Positions 8,659 to 16,004 of a DNA stretch of 55,030 nucleotides are shown piece after piece. Source of the stretch: Parvibaculum sp035325945 (GTDB taxonomy: Bacteria; Pseudomonadota; Alphaproteobacteria; Parvibaculales; Parvibaculaceae); the NCBI RefSeq assembly GCF_035325945.1, contig NZ_DAOKYX010000018.1, forward strand, positions 1 to 55,030, read 5' to 3'. Numbering within the stretch: position 1 is the stretch's first letter; every line of letters starts with the position of its first letter. Under the pieces are notes generated by a model. It was not told where the DNA came from. It made no database searches and saw only the letters and a list, made by a program, of their open reading frames with translations. Made by a program: the position numbers and the translations under genes.

Positions 8659-9075
8659 ATGGCCGTCAGCGCCGAATACAAGGAATTCGTCGCCGAACAG
8701 CTTGAGAGGCTCGGGCCCGTGCGCATGCGCGGCATGTTCGGCGGCGCGGGCGTCTATCTCGACGATCTGATGTTCGGCCTCATCTTCGAGGAAACGCTCT
8801 ACTTCAAGGTCGATGACACCAATCGCGCCGACTTCGAGGGGGAGGGGATGGAACCCTTCACCTACGAAATGCGGAACGGAAAGACCGGCGCGCTCCATTA
8901 TTACGAAGTGCCCGAGCGCCTCTATGACGACCCGGACGAACTTGTGCAATGGGCGCGGAAGTCTCTCGCCGTCATGCGCGCCGCAAGGTCGGCAAAGCTT
9001 GCGAAGGCGGCGCGGACGGCAAGCCGGAAAAAGCCTGCCGCGAAGCGAGCGCGAAAAAAGACTCCGAAGGAATAG
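8659..9075 (+). CDS. TfoX N-terminal domain protein with basic tail
   Basis: This 138-residue protein contains a TfoX-N fold over about residues 1-100. Family features are the RMRGMFGGAGVY motif, the LIFEETLYFKVDD strand and the YYEVPERLYDDPDEL segment. TfoX/Sxy regulates competence in gammaproteobacteria, but short alphaproteobacterial TfoX-N proteins have no established role, so competence should not be assumed. The last 35 residues are Lys/Arg/Ala-rich, suggesting nucleic-acid or ribosome contact. A GGGAGGG ribosome site precedes the ATG. It may be cotranscribed with the suf operon. Confidence 0.87.
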   Translation: MAVSAEYKEFVAEQLERLGPVRMRGMFGGAGVYLDDLMFGLIFEETLYFKVDDTNRADFEGEGMEPFTYEMRNGKTGALHYYEVPERLYDDPDELVQWARKSLAVMRAARSAKLAKAARTASRKKPAAKRARKKTPKE

Positions 9076-9129
9076 GGCGGACATATTGCGCCATTGTCAT
9101 TGGCCGGCGGGCTGGTCAAACTCCCGCGC

Positions 9130-9468
9130 ATGAAGTCGCAAATCGCAGTCTGGGGCGCCATTCTTTCGGTTCTCGCCGCCGTCCTATTCGGCGCGGGCAT
9201 GCATGCCATGCCGCTCTCCGGCGCACACTCCGAAATGCTTTCGGAAATGGCCGCCGCCGACGGCGCATGCGACGCATGTTCGCGGCATGAAGGAACCGTT
9301 CCGGCTTCCCCCTCCTGCCAGCTTTCCTGTGGCGTGCCGGCCGTGATCCCAATGGCGGCGATCGCGCTCGGCCTTGCCGGTATGAACGAATTCGAGGCGG
9401 AGACGCCTGCGGCGATGCGGCCCTGGACCCTCGCGCCTGAGCAGTCGCCACCTTGGCTTTCGGCCTGA
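9130..9468 (+). CDS. Small Cys-rich membrane protein, possible copper context
   Basis: I do not recognise this 112-residue protein as a named family. It has one N-terminal membrane helix or uncleaved signal (about 7-24). A short segment with two cysteine pairs follows, Cys47/Cys50 and Cys63/Cys67. A second hydrophobic stretch lies at about 70-84, and the tail is Pro/Trp-containing. His and Met residues lie between the helix and the cysteines. This layout resembles the small exported proteins found beside copper genes. The next gene, 33 bases downstream, encodes a DUF411 protein, which supports a metal-related role as inference only. The ATG at 9130 was chosen because the signal-like helix follows it. 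A start at 9094 would add 12 residues. Confidence 0.6.
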   Translation: MKSQIAVWGAILSVLAAVLFGAGMHAMPLSGAHSEMLSEMAAADGACDACSRHEGTVPASPSCQLSCGVPAVIPMAAIALGLAGMNEFEAETPAAMRPWTLAPEQSPPWLSA

Positions 9469-9501
9469 TCGGATTATTCGCTACACCATCAGGAGAAAGT
9501 C

Positions 9502-10002
9502 ATGTTTCGGAAAATGAAGTTCGCGCGGCCACGCGCCACGCGCCGCTTCGCCATCGCCGTTCTGCTGTCGGCGGTTGCGGTCGCGGCAATGCCCGTCGCC
9601 GGTTTTGCGGCAAAGTCCGCGCCGCGCATGGCGACGCTTTACAAGTCGCCCGATTGCTCATGCTGTGAAGGCTATGCCGATCACCTCAGGCAGAGCGGCT
9701 TCCATGTGACGACCGTCGATGACGAAAATCTCGCAGCGAGGGCACGGGCGCTCGGCGTGACCGACGCTCTCGCCGGGTGCCACACGACCGTCATCGACGG
9801 TTATGTCGTCGAGGGGCATGTGCCGATCGAATATGTTCACCGGCTCTTGCAGGAACGCCCGAAGATTGCGGGCATCTCGGTTCCGGGAATGCCGATGGGC
9901 GTTCCCGGCATGCCAGGCGCGCGGCAGGGGCCGCTCAAGATCTTCGAGATCGCGGCGCCCGGCGCGGTCGCGGGCGAGCCCCGGATCTACGCCATCGATT
10001 GA
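9502..10002 (+). CDS. Exported DUF411 metal-binding protein
   Basis: This 166-residue protein of the DUF411 family, which is linked to copper and silver resistance loci, is probably periplasmic. Residues 1-37 form a basic then hydrophobic export signal ending near AGFAAKS. The mature part contains the family motif CSCC at 52-55, Cys93-His94 in AGCHT, and the VVEGHVP block with His106. The late segment GMPMGVPGMPG is methionine-rich and suited to soft-metal binding. The ATG follows an AGGAGAAAG ribosome site. It forms a two-gene unit with the Cys-rich peptide upstream and ends at a strong terminator. Confidence 0.88.
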   Translation: MFRKMKFARPRATRRFAIAVLLSAVAVAAMPVAGFAAKSAPRMATLYKSPDCSCCEGYADHLRQSGFHVTTVDDENLAARARALGVTDALAGCHTTVIDGYVVEGHVPIEYVHRLLQERPKIAGISVPGMPMGVPGMPGARQGPLKIFEIAAPGAVAGEPRIYAID

Positions 10003-10007
10003 CGGAA

Positions 10008-10035
10008 AAGGGCGTCCCCGGCCGGGGACGCCCTT
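10008..10035. terminator. Bidirectional terminator, perfect 28-nt palindrome
   Basis: The stretch reads identically on both strands, with arms AAGGGCGTCCCC and GGGGACGCCCTT around a CGGC centre. It is followed by GTCTTCTT on the plus strand. It separates the DUF411 gene from a converging minus-strand gene, so it can serve both. Confidence 0.85.
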
Positions 10036-10079
10036 GTCTTCTTGCTCATCGATGAGCGGCGGCGCCGCACCGAGGAGAC

Positions 10080-10478
10080 TTAAGCCTTCATCATCGCCGC
10101 AAGGCGCTCGGCCATGAGCGAGTGCAAAAGGTTGATCGCTTTCAGCGGCCGCACCATCACCTTGAAGCGGTCGATCTTGCCTTCCTTGTTCCAGCCGATC
10201 ATGTCGATGCCGTTGATGACGATGCCGTCGATCTCCGTCTCGAATTCCAGAATGGCGGAATCCGGCCCGAACCATTCGCCGACATAGCGAAAGCGGTCGT
10301 CATTGCTCAGGACATGCATGGCAGCCGTCAGATAGGCCATGGTGATCGCCTTGCCACGTTGCGGCGTGTGCACGACAGGCGATTGAAACACCACATCGTC
10401 GGCGAGAATGTCGTCGAGGCCTTTCGGGTCTTTCGACTTCACCACCCTGTGCCAGTTTTCAATCGCCGCCGGCTGCAT
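10080..10478 (-). CDS. SnoaL-like / NTF2-fold protein
   Basis: This 132-residue protein has the cone-shaped NTF2/SnoaL-2 fold pattern: helix-rich N-terminus with ENWHRVVKSKDPKGLDDILADDVVFQSPV, then strands ending in DMIGWNKEGKIDRFKVMVRPL. Members act as isomerases, dehydratases or small-ligand binders, and the specific activity is unknown. It starts 2 bases after the stop of the crotonase gene upstream. I chose the ATG at 10478, which has GGGAG seven bases before it. A GTG at 10484 would overlap the crotonase. Cotranscription with two crotonases suggests a role in acyl-CoA or aromatic-acid breakdown. Confidence 0.8.
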   Translation of the reverse strand: MQPAAIENWHRVVKSKDPKGLDDILADDVVFQSPVVHTPQRGKAITMAYLTAAMHVLSNDDRFRYVGEWFGPDSAILEFETEIDGIVINGIDMIGWNKEGKIDRFKVMVRPLKAINLLHSLMAERLAAMMKA

Positions 10479-10480
10479 CG

Positions 10481-11272
10481 TCACTCTCCCTTGAATTGCG
10501 CGGGGCGCTTTTCAAGGAAGGCGCGCACGCCTTCCTTGAAGTCGCGGGAGTTGCCGGCCGTCCGCTGGTTCTGGCGTTCGAGGTTGAGCTGCTCCTCATA
10601 GGTGTTGTCGGTGCTCTCCCAATAGAGCTGGCGGATGAGGCCGAGCGCCACGGTCGGGCCGTTGGCGAGATCATGCGCGAGCTTCTTCGTCTCCTCGGCG
10701 AGCTTCGCATCGTCGAAGACACGGTTGACGAGGCCCCATTCGAGCGCCGTCTCGGCGGGCAGCTTTTCGCCGAGCAGCGACAACTCCATCGCGCGCGCCT
10801 TGCCGACGAGGCGCGGCAGGATCCATGTCGAGCCGCCATCCGGCACGAGGCCGATGCGCCGGAACGCCTGGAGGAAATAGGACGAACGCGCGCAGAGCAC
10901 GAGATCGCCCATCAGCGCGAAACTCATGCCCACACCCGCCGCCGGTCCGTTGACGGAGGTGACGAAGGGCATCTTCAGATTGCGCAGGCGCCGCAGGAAG
11001 GGGTGATAGGCCGTCTCCAGCGCCGAGCCCGCATCCGTCCGTCCGGCATTGTTGTCGCCGCGCCCCTGCAGATTGGCGCCGGTGCAGAAGCCGCGTCCTT
11101 CGCCCGTCATGACGAGGCAGCGCAGACCGTTCTTCGGATCTTCCACCTCGTCCATCGCCCTCATGAGCCCGCCGAGCATTTCCGGCGAAACGGCGTTCAT
11201 GACTTCCGGATGGTTCAGCGTCAGCGTGCCGACCGGCCCGTCGATCTCGAGTCTTACGCGCTCGAATTCCAT
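10481..11272 (-). CDS. Enoyl-CoA hydratase/isomerase family protein, PaaG-like (paralogue 1)
   Basis: This 263-residue crotonase-fold protein binds acyl-CoA through the oxyanion-hole segments GRGFCTGANLQG and GPAAGVGMSFALMGD. The two glutamates that activate water in classical enoyl-CoA hydratases are not at their usual places (FALM and FRRIGLVPDGGSTW instead). The Asp of the LVPDGG motif resembles the catalytic Asp of PaaG-type isomerases. Isomerase or dehydrogenation-coupled chemistry is therefore more likely than plain hydration, by inference. It is the middle gene of a three-gene minus-strand unit, 20 bases after its close paralogue. Confidence 0.88.
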   Translation of the reverse strand: MEFERVRLEIDGPVGTLTLNHPEVMNAVSPEMLGGLMRAMDEVEDPKNGLRCLVMTGEGRGFCTGANLQGRGDNNAGRTDAGSALETAYHPFLRRLRNLKMPFVTSVNGPAAGVGMSFALMGDLVLCARSSYFLQAFRRIGLVPDGGSTWILPRLVGKARAMELSLLGEKLPAETALEWGLVNRVFDDAKLAEETKKLAHDLANGPTVALGLIRQLYWESTDNTYEEQLNLERQNQRTAGNSRDFKEGVRAFLEKRPAQFKGE

Positions 11273-11292
11273 GATTGTCTCCCTAAACCTGT

Positions 11293-12093
11293 TCAGCCCT
11301 TGAATTTGGGTTCGCGCTTCTGAAGGAAGGCGGTCACGCCTTCGATGAAATTCGGATGGTCGCCGAGCTGACCCTGAGTCTCGCGCTCATAGTCGAGCTG
11401 CTCCGCGAATGTGTGGTGCTCGGAAATGTCGAGCGCCTTCTTGATTTCGGCAAAGGCGTTGGTCGGGCCCTTGGCGAGTTTCTGGGCGAGCGACATGGCT
11501 TCGCCCATCAGCGCGTCGTCGTCGACGCATTTCCAGATCATGCCCCATTCGGCGGCGGTTTCGGCGGCGAGCCTGTCGCCGGTAAGCGCAAGGCCGAGCG
11601 CGCGGGCGCGGCCGACGAGGCGCGGCAGCGTCCATGTCGTGCCGAGATCGGGGATGAGGCCGAGCCGCGGCCCGAAGACCTGGATGAAAGTCGCCGACCG
11701 CGCGGCGATGACGATGTCCGCCGCAAGCGCAAGCCCCACGCCGCCACCGGCCGTCATGCCATTGACCGCCGCGATGACGGGCTTTCCGAGATCCATCAGC
11801 TCACGCATCATCGGATTGAAGGCGACTTCCATGCCGTGTGCGACGCCCTGGCCGACGCTCATGCCTTCCTGCCTCGCGCCCTGCGCGGCGAGGTCGGCGC
11901 CCGCGCAGAAGCCGCGTCCCGCGCCCGTCATCACGAGCACGCGCAGATTGGCGTCGGCCTTCACCTCGGCGAGCGCCGCGCGCACCTCCGCGATCAGCTC
12001 CATGTTGATGCTGTTGAGCACTTCCGGCCGGTTGAGGGTGAGGAGGGCGATGCCCTCATTCGCTTCAAGCGTGATGGTGTTGCGGGTGGTCAT
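11293..12093 (-). CDS. Enoyl-CoA hydratase/isomerase family protein, PaaG-like (paralogue 2)
   Basis: This 266-residue crotonase is clearly related to the next gene downstream, sharing the GRGFCAGADLA and IPDLGTTWTLPRLVGRARAL segments, so the two look like a tandem duplication that has diverged. The oxyanion-hole GMTAGGGVGLALAAD is intact. The standard hydratase glutamates are replaced, and an Asp sits in GLIPDLGTTW as in PaaG. The start at 12093 is preceded by GAGAGG. A longer frame runs upstream but lacks family similarity. It is the first gene of the unit, and the 170 bases before it contain no gene. Confidence 0.88.
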   Translation of the reverse strand: MTTRNTITLEANEGIALLTLNRPEVLNSINMELIAEVRAALAEVKADANLRVLVMTGAGRGFCAGADLAAQGARQEGMSVGQGVAHGMEVAFNPMMRELMDLGKPVIAAVNGMTAGGGVGLALAADIVIAARSATFIQVFGPRLGLIPDLGTTWTLPRLVGRARALGLALTGDRLAAETAAEWGMIWKCVDDDALMGEAMSLAQKLAKGPTNAFAEIKKALDISEHHTFAEQLDYERETQGQLGDHPNFIEGVTAFLQKREPKFKG

Positions 12094-12266
12094 TCTGGCC
12101 TCTCGTCGCCGCGATTTTCGATGTCGAATTGCGGGCGAGCATAGACGTGGCCGCCGCGCGACGGAAGCCGGGATGAAGCCGTGCAACGGCTATCGGGTGC
12201 CCGAAAAATGCGGACGAGGATTCCGTTGCGTCAATTTCATGGAAGCAGGGCGCAGGCTTGCGGGCG

Positions 12267-13322
12267 TCAGCTCGCCTTGGCCCTGATCGGGAGGTCCTGC
12301 GTCTCGCTGACGACGCGATTGCGGCCACTGCGCTTGGCAGCGTAGAGGCAGGCATCGGCCCGCTCGATGAGCGCGGCCGGGCTCTCGCCGGGCCGCATCG
12401 TCGCCACGCCGAGCGACATGGTCACGCGGCCGAGGGTCTCGCCCGTCGAACGCTTGACGAGTTCGCGTGCTTGCACGACCTCGCGGATGGAATTGGCGAG
12501 TTTTTCCGCTTCGCCCGTCATCGTGGCGGGCATGATGATCGCGAATTCCTCGCCGCCATAGCGGGCCACCGTGTCGCCCTCCCTGACGCCGGATTTGAGG
12601 CAGCTTGCAACGAGGCGCAGGACCTGATCGCCCGTCCTGTGGCCCCATGTGTCGTTGAACTGCTTGAAGTGGTCGATATCGCCGATGACGAGGCAGAGCG
12701 GCGTCTGCTCCCTGGTCGCCTGTGCGATTTCCTGCGCGAGCGCCTCGTCGAATGCCTTGCGGTTGGCGACGCCCGTCAGCCCGTCGGTCCGCGCTTCGTT
12801 GCGCGCCTTGGTGAGGTTCGTCCTGAGCGTCTTCAGCTCGCCCTTGGTTTCGTTCAACCGCGCCTCGAGTTCCCGGCTGCGGTTCTCCATCTTGCGCGTG
12901 GCGGTGACGATCGCCTCGACCACGCGGCGAACATCCTTGGGCGTCGATTTGGCGGTCAGTTCGGCGCTCGCCTGGCGCATGGAGGTGCCAAGCTCGTTGG
13001 AGCCATCGGCGGTCGCCTCGACCAGCTTCATGATCTTGTCGACTTCGACATTCAGTTTTTCGCCGGCGTCAAGGGCGGCCTCGGCGAGGGTTTCGTGGCT
13101 GGCGAAGCGCTGGTGGAGTTCGGCCGAGGCTTTCTCGTCGATCGCCCGGCCTTCCTTCAGCCGCTTGTCGATCTCGTCATTGAGTTCGCTGTTATGGCCG
13201 GAGACGTAGCGGAACCAGATATCGTAGTTTTCCGGCAGGGGAACGACGCCATGTCGGGCCATGAGGCCGAGAGCCCTCGTGCTCCACTCCGTGGCGACGG
13301 CGATGTCGTCTGTATAAGTCAA
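12267..13322 (-). CDS. Diguanylate cyclase (GGDEF)
   Basis: This 351-residue cytosolic enzyme should make cyclic di-GMP. The GGDEF domain covers about residues 170-340 with the active motif GGEEF at 256-260, the metal-binding DIDHFK segment near 215-220, and an RxxD inhibitory site (Arg247-Asp250) exactly five residues before GGEEF. The N-terminal 165 residues are mostly helical with a likely coiled coil at 130-180 and no recognised sensor or membrane helix. I chose a TTG start at 13322 because GAGGA lies eight bases upstream. A GTG at 13379 would add 19 poorly ordered residues. The gene is divergent from the aldehyde dehydrogenase. Confidence 0.88.
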   Translation of the reverse strand: MTYTDDIAVATEWSTRALGLMARHGVVPLPENYDIWFRYVSGHNSELNDEIDKRLKEGRAIDEKASAELHQRFASHETLAEAALDAGEKLNVEVDKIMKLVEATADGSNELGTSMRQASAELTAKSTPKDVRRVVEAIVTATRKMENRSRELEARLNETKGELKTLRTNLTKARNEARTDGLTGVANRKAFDEALAQEIAQATREQTPLCLVIGDIDHFKQFNDTWGHRTGDQVLRLVASCLKSGVREGDTVARYGGEEFAIIMPATMTGEAEKLANSIREVVQARELVKRSTGETLGRVTMSLGVATMRPGESPAALIERADACLYAAKRSGRNRVVSETQDLPIRAKAS

Positions 13323-13448
13323 ATCCGTATCCTCACCTTGCCGCCATCCCCGAGCCGCCCGGGGGTGGCTGGTCTCCACAGCTCCGAAGCTAGGCGATCT
13401 TTGTTACGTGGCGGTAAACCGGGGACTGAAATGGCACATCCGGCGCGG

Positions 13449-13463
13449 TTGACGTTGCGTCAA
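13449..13463. promoter_or_regulatory. Inverted repeat, candidate operator upstream of aldehyde dehydrogenase
   Basis: TTGACG, three bases, then CGTCAA form a perfect inverted repeat between the divergent diguanylate cyclase and aldehyde dehydrogenase genes. A ten-base piece of it, GTTGCGTCAA, also occurs near 12227-12236 upstream of the crotonase pair. The size suits a dimeric regulator of acyl or aldehyde metabolism, but no regulator is assigned. Confidence 0.3.
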
Positions 13464-13571
13464 ATTGAGAGTGAAGATTATTAAAACGCAGGTCTACCGG
13501 GACCCGCTTGTCATGTATATTTCCCTTAATGAGAGCTGCACCGGGAAGGCGCGCAACAGGAGGAAAAGAAC

Positions 13572-15035
13572 ATGAGTCTGGCCGAGTCCAAGGCTAACGA
13601 GGCGGATGCGAGCGCGATCTCGGCCTCGATCCGTAACATTCTGGATCGTCAGAAGGCAGCCCATATAAAGGACGGCCCTCCCTCCGCCGAAAAGCGCATC
13701 GACTGGATCGACCGCGCAATCGCGCTTCTCGTGGACAACCAGAAGGAGATCGCGGAGGCGCTGGCGTCCGATTTCGGGCATCGCAGCCACGATCAGTCCC
13801 TGCTGACCGACGTGATGGGCTCGCTCGGGCCGCTCAAGCATGCCAAGAAGCATCTGCGCCAGTGGATGAGGCCCGAAAAGCGCAAGGTCCAGTTCCCGCT
13901 CGGCCTTCTCGGCGCCAAGGCGCGCGTCGAGTACCAGCCCCTTGGCGTGGTCGGCATCATCAGCCCGTGGAATTTTCCGATCAATCTGACGTGGACGCCG
14001 CTTGCGGGTGTTTTCGCGGCGGGCAACCGCGCGATGATCAAGCCGTCGGAATTCACGCCGGCGACCTCGGAACTCATGGCCCGCATGATCCGCTCGGCCT
14101 ATGACGAGACGGAAGTCGCCGTCATCACCGGCGGCCCGGCGGTCGGCCAGGCGTTCAGCAGCCAGCCCTTCGACCACCTCCTGTTCACGGGCGCGACCTC
14201 GATCGCGCATCACGTCATGCGCGCGGCGGCCGAGAATCTCGTGCCGCTGACGCTCGAGCTTGGCGGCAAGTCTCCGGTCATCGTCTCGAAGTCGGCGAAG
14301 ATTGAAGACGCGGCGGCCAAGATCATGACCGGCAAGACGCTCAATGCCGGGCAGATCTGCCTCGCGCCGGACTATGTGTTCGTGCCCGAGAGCCGTGTCG
14401 ATGAATTCGTGTCCGAGGCCACGAAGTCGATCAGGAAGATGTATCCGACGATCAAGGACAACCCGGATTACACGTCGATCATCAACCAGCGCCATTACGA
14501 GCGCATCAACGGCTATGTCGAGGATGCCAGGGCGAAGGGCGCCAAGGTCGTCGAGATCAATCCGGCGAACGAGGATTTCAGCCAGCAGCAGGCCCACAAG
14601 ATTCCGCCGACGATCATCCTGAACCCGACCGACGACATGAAGGTCATGCAGGACGAAATCTTCGGCCCGGTCCTGCCCGTGAAGTCCTATCGCGACGTGA
14701 CGGAAGTGCTCGGCTACGTCAACGATCATCCGCGTCCCCTCGGCCTCTACTATTTCGGCGAGGACGAGCAGGAGGAGCGGCAGGTGCTCGACCGCACGAC
14801 CTCGGGCGGCGTGACGATCAACGACGTCATCATGCATGTCTCGATGGAAGACCTGCCCTTCGGCGGTGTCGGCCCGAGCGGCATGGGCGCTTATCATGGC
14901 ATCGACGGTTTCAAGACCTTCAGCCATGCCAAGGCGATCTACACGCAGGCCAAGGCCAAGATGGTGGTAGAGATGTTCCGTCCGCCCTACGGCCTCAAGA
15001 CGCGCAAGCTTCTGGCCTCGCAGATCAAGAAGTAA
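13572..15035 (+). CDS. Coniferyl-aldehyde-type aldehyde dehydrogenase
   Basis: This 487-residue NAD(P)-dependent aldehyde dehydrogenase is complete. Visible residues are the oxyanion Asn134 in SPWNFP, catalytic base Glu229 in LELGGKSP, and nucleophile Cys263 in NAGQICLAPDY. The Cys context and the C-terminal MHVSMEDLPFGGVGPSGMGAYHG are typical of the coniferyl aldehyde / ALDH3-like bacterial group, which oxidises aromatic or long-chain aldehydes. The substrate is inferred, and fatty aldehydes would fit the surrounding crotonases equally well. An AGGAGGAAAAG ribosome site precedes the ATG. The 3' end is duplicated on the far side of a scaffold gap. Confidence 0.9.
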   Translation: MSLAESKANEADASAISASIRNILDRQKAAHIKDGPPSAEKRIDWIDRAIALLVDNQKEIAEALASDFGHRSHDQSLLTDVMGSLGPLKHAKKHLRQWMRPEKRKVQFPLGLLGAKARVEYQPLGVVGIISPWNFPINLTWTPLAGVFAAGNRAMIKPSEFTPATSELMARMIRSAYDETEVAVITGGPAVGQAFSSQPFDHLLFTGATSIAHHVMRAAAENLVPLTLELGGKSPVIVSKSAKIEDAAAKIMTGKTLNAGQICLAPDYVFVPESRVDEFVSEATKSIRKMYPTIKDNPDYTSIINQRHYERINGYVEDARAKGAKVVEINPANEDFSQQQAHKIPPTIILNPTDDMKVMQDEIFGPVLPVKSYRDVTEVLGYVNDHPRPLGLYYFGEDEQEERQVLDRTTSGGVTINDVIMHVSMEDLPFGGVGPSGMGAYHGIDGFKTFSHAKAIYTQAKAKMVVEMFRPPYGLKTRKLLASQIKK

Positions 15036-15043
15036 ATCTCGTT
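14989..15043 (+). repeat. 55-bp direct repeat, left copy (assembly overlap)
   Basis: These 55 bases, covering the end of the aldehyde dehydrogenase gene and its stop, recur exactly at 15144-15198 on the other side of the N gap. The copy ends precisely at the first N, and the second begins precisely after the last N. This is the signature of two contigs sharing one 55-base k-mer, not of a biological duplication. Confidence 0.85.
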
Positions 15044-15143
15044 NNNNNNNNNNNNNNNNNNNNNNNNNNNNNNNNNNNNNNNNNNNNNNNNNNNNNNNNN
15101 NNNNNNNNNNNNNNNNNNNNNNNNNNNNNNNNNNNNNNNNNNN
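15044..15143. other. Scaffold gap (100 N)
   Basis: A run of exactly 100 N, a conventional placeholder for a gap of unknown size. Both flanks carry the same 55 bases, so the true distance may be negative, with the flanking contigs overlapping. Confidence 0.95.
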
Positions 15144-15198
15144 ACGGCCTCAAGACGCGCAAGCTTCTGGCCTCGCAGATCAAGAAGTAAATCTCGTT
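15144..15198 (+). repeat. 55-bp direct repeat, right copy (assembly overlap)
   Basis: Exact copy of 14989-15043, including the aldehyde dehydrogenase stop codon. Downstream of it lies GGCGGCG, nine bases, CGCCGCC (15211-15233), a hairpin that could end the aldehyde dehydrogenase transcript. Confidence 0.85.
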
Positions 15199-15221
15199 AG
15201 AGATGATGCAGGCGGCGCCCC

Positions 15222-15941
15222 GGTGACGCCGCCTTCGCGCTTCACGTCACGCCGAATTTCCGCTCCGGCGCCGTCATCTGCCGGCCGGGGCCGATGCTCG
15301 CCTCGTCCGATGTCTGGACGATCGAGATCAAGGGCAAGGGCGGTCACGCTTCCATGCCGCACATGGCGGTCGATCCGATCCCGGTCGCCTTCGAGATCGG
15401 CCTTGCGCTTCAGTCCATGGTCACGCGGCGCATCGACCCCTTCGACCCCGTCGTTCTTACCTGCGGCAAGGTCACATCGGGAACCACGAACAACGTGATC
15501 CCAGAAAACGCCACCATGCTCGGCACGCTGCGGGCCTGCTCGGAGCGTTCGCGCGACATGGCGCATAAGGGCATAGAGCGCGTGGCGACGAACATCGCTG
15601 CCGCGCATCTCTGCGAGGCGAGGGTCCGCATCGACCGCATCTATCCGGTGACGATCAACGATGCCGACTTCGTCACCTTCGCGCGCGGCGTGGCAAGCGA
15701 TGTGCTGGGGGCGGAGAACTACATTTCGGCGCCCGCGCCGGTCATGGGCGCGGAGGATTTCTCCTATGTGCTCCAGCGCATGCCCGGCTGCATGATGTTC
15801 CTCGGCGCCATGCCAGAGGGGCATCACAGCCATGTCGCGCCCTGCCACTCGAACCACATGGTGCTCAACGAGGATTGCATGGCGGCCGGCATCGCGCTTC
15901 ACGCGGCGGTCGCGCATCGCTTTCTCAATCAGGGCGTCTGA
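15222..15941 (+). pseudogene. M20 peptidase/amidohydrolase, 5'-truncated
   Basis: Similarity to M20D amidohydrolases (hippurate hydrolase/HipO type) begins abruptly near 15225 with DAAFALHV. It runs through RPGPMLASSDVW, the lid-domain motif GKGGHASMPH and the late metal or substrate residues MGAEDFSY and HSNHMVLNED, to the stop at 15941. The N-terminal catalytic half with most zinc ligands is missing. An in-frame TGA occurs at 15204, and the first ATG (15294) is inside the conserved domain, so no functional start exists. Only about 25 bases separate this fragment from the duplicated aldehyde dehydrogenase end. It is either a genuine deletion remnant or a product of misjoining at the gap. About 240 residues of a family of about 390 remain. 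Confidence 0.75.
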
Positions 15942-15955
15942 CGCGCAAAGAAAAA

Positions 15956-15975
15956 GGGCGGCCGAGGGGCCGCCC
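15956..15975. terminator. Intrinsic terminator between convergent genes
   Basis: GGGCGGCC, a four-base loop and GGCCGCCC form a strong hairpin, preceded by a run of A on the plus strand (which is a T run for the minus strand). It lies between the M20 fragment and the converging helicase gene and fits best as the helicase terminator. Confidence 0.75.
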
Positions 15976-16004
15976 GATTCAATTCTTCGTGGAAAGAGAG
16001 AGCG

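Noticed and set aside
15199..15240. Frameshift in the M20 gene as the reason for its missing start
   Set aside because: All three frames between the 55-bp overlap and 15225 were read and none continues M20 similarity upstream, so a single frameshift does not restore the gene. Truncation or misjoining fits better.
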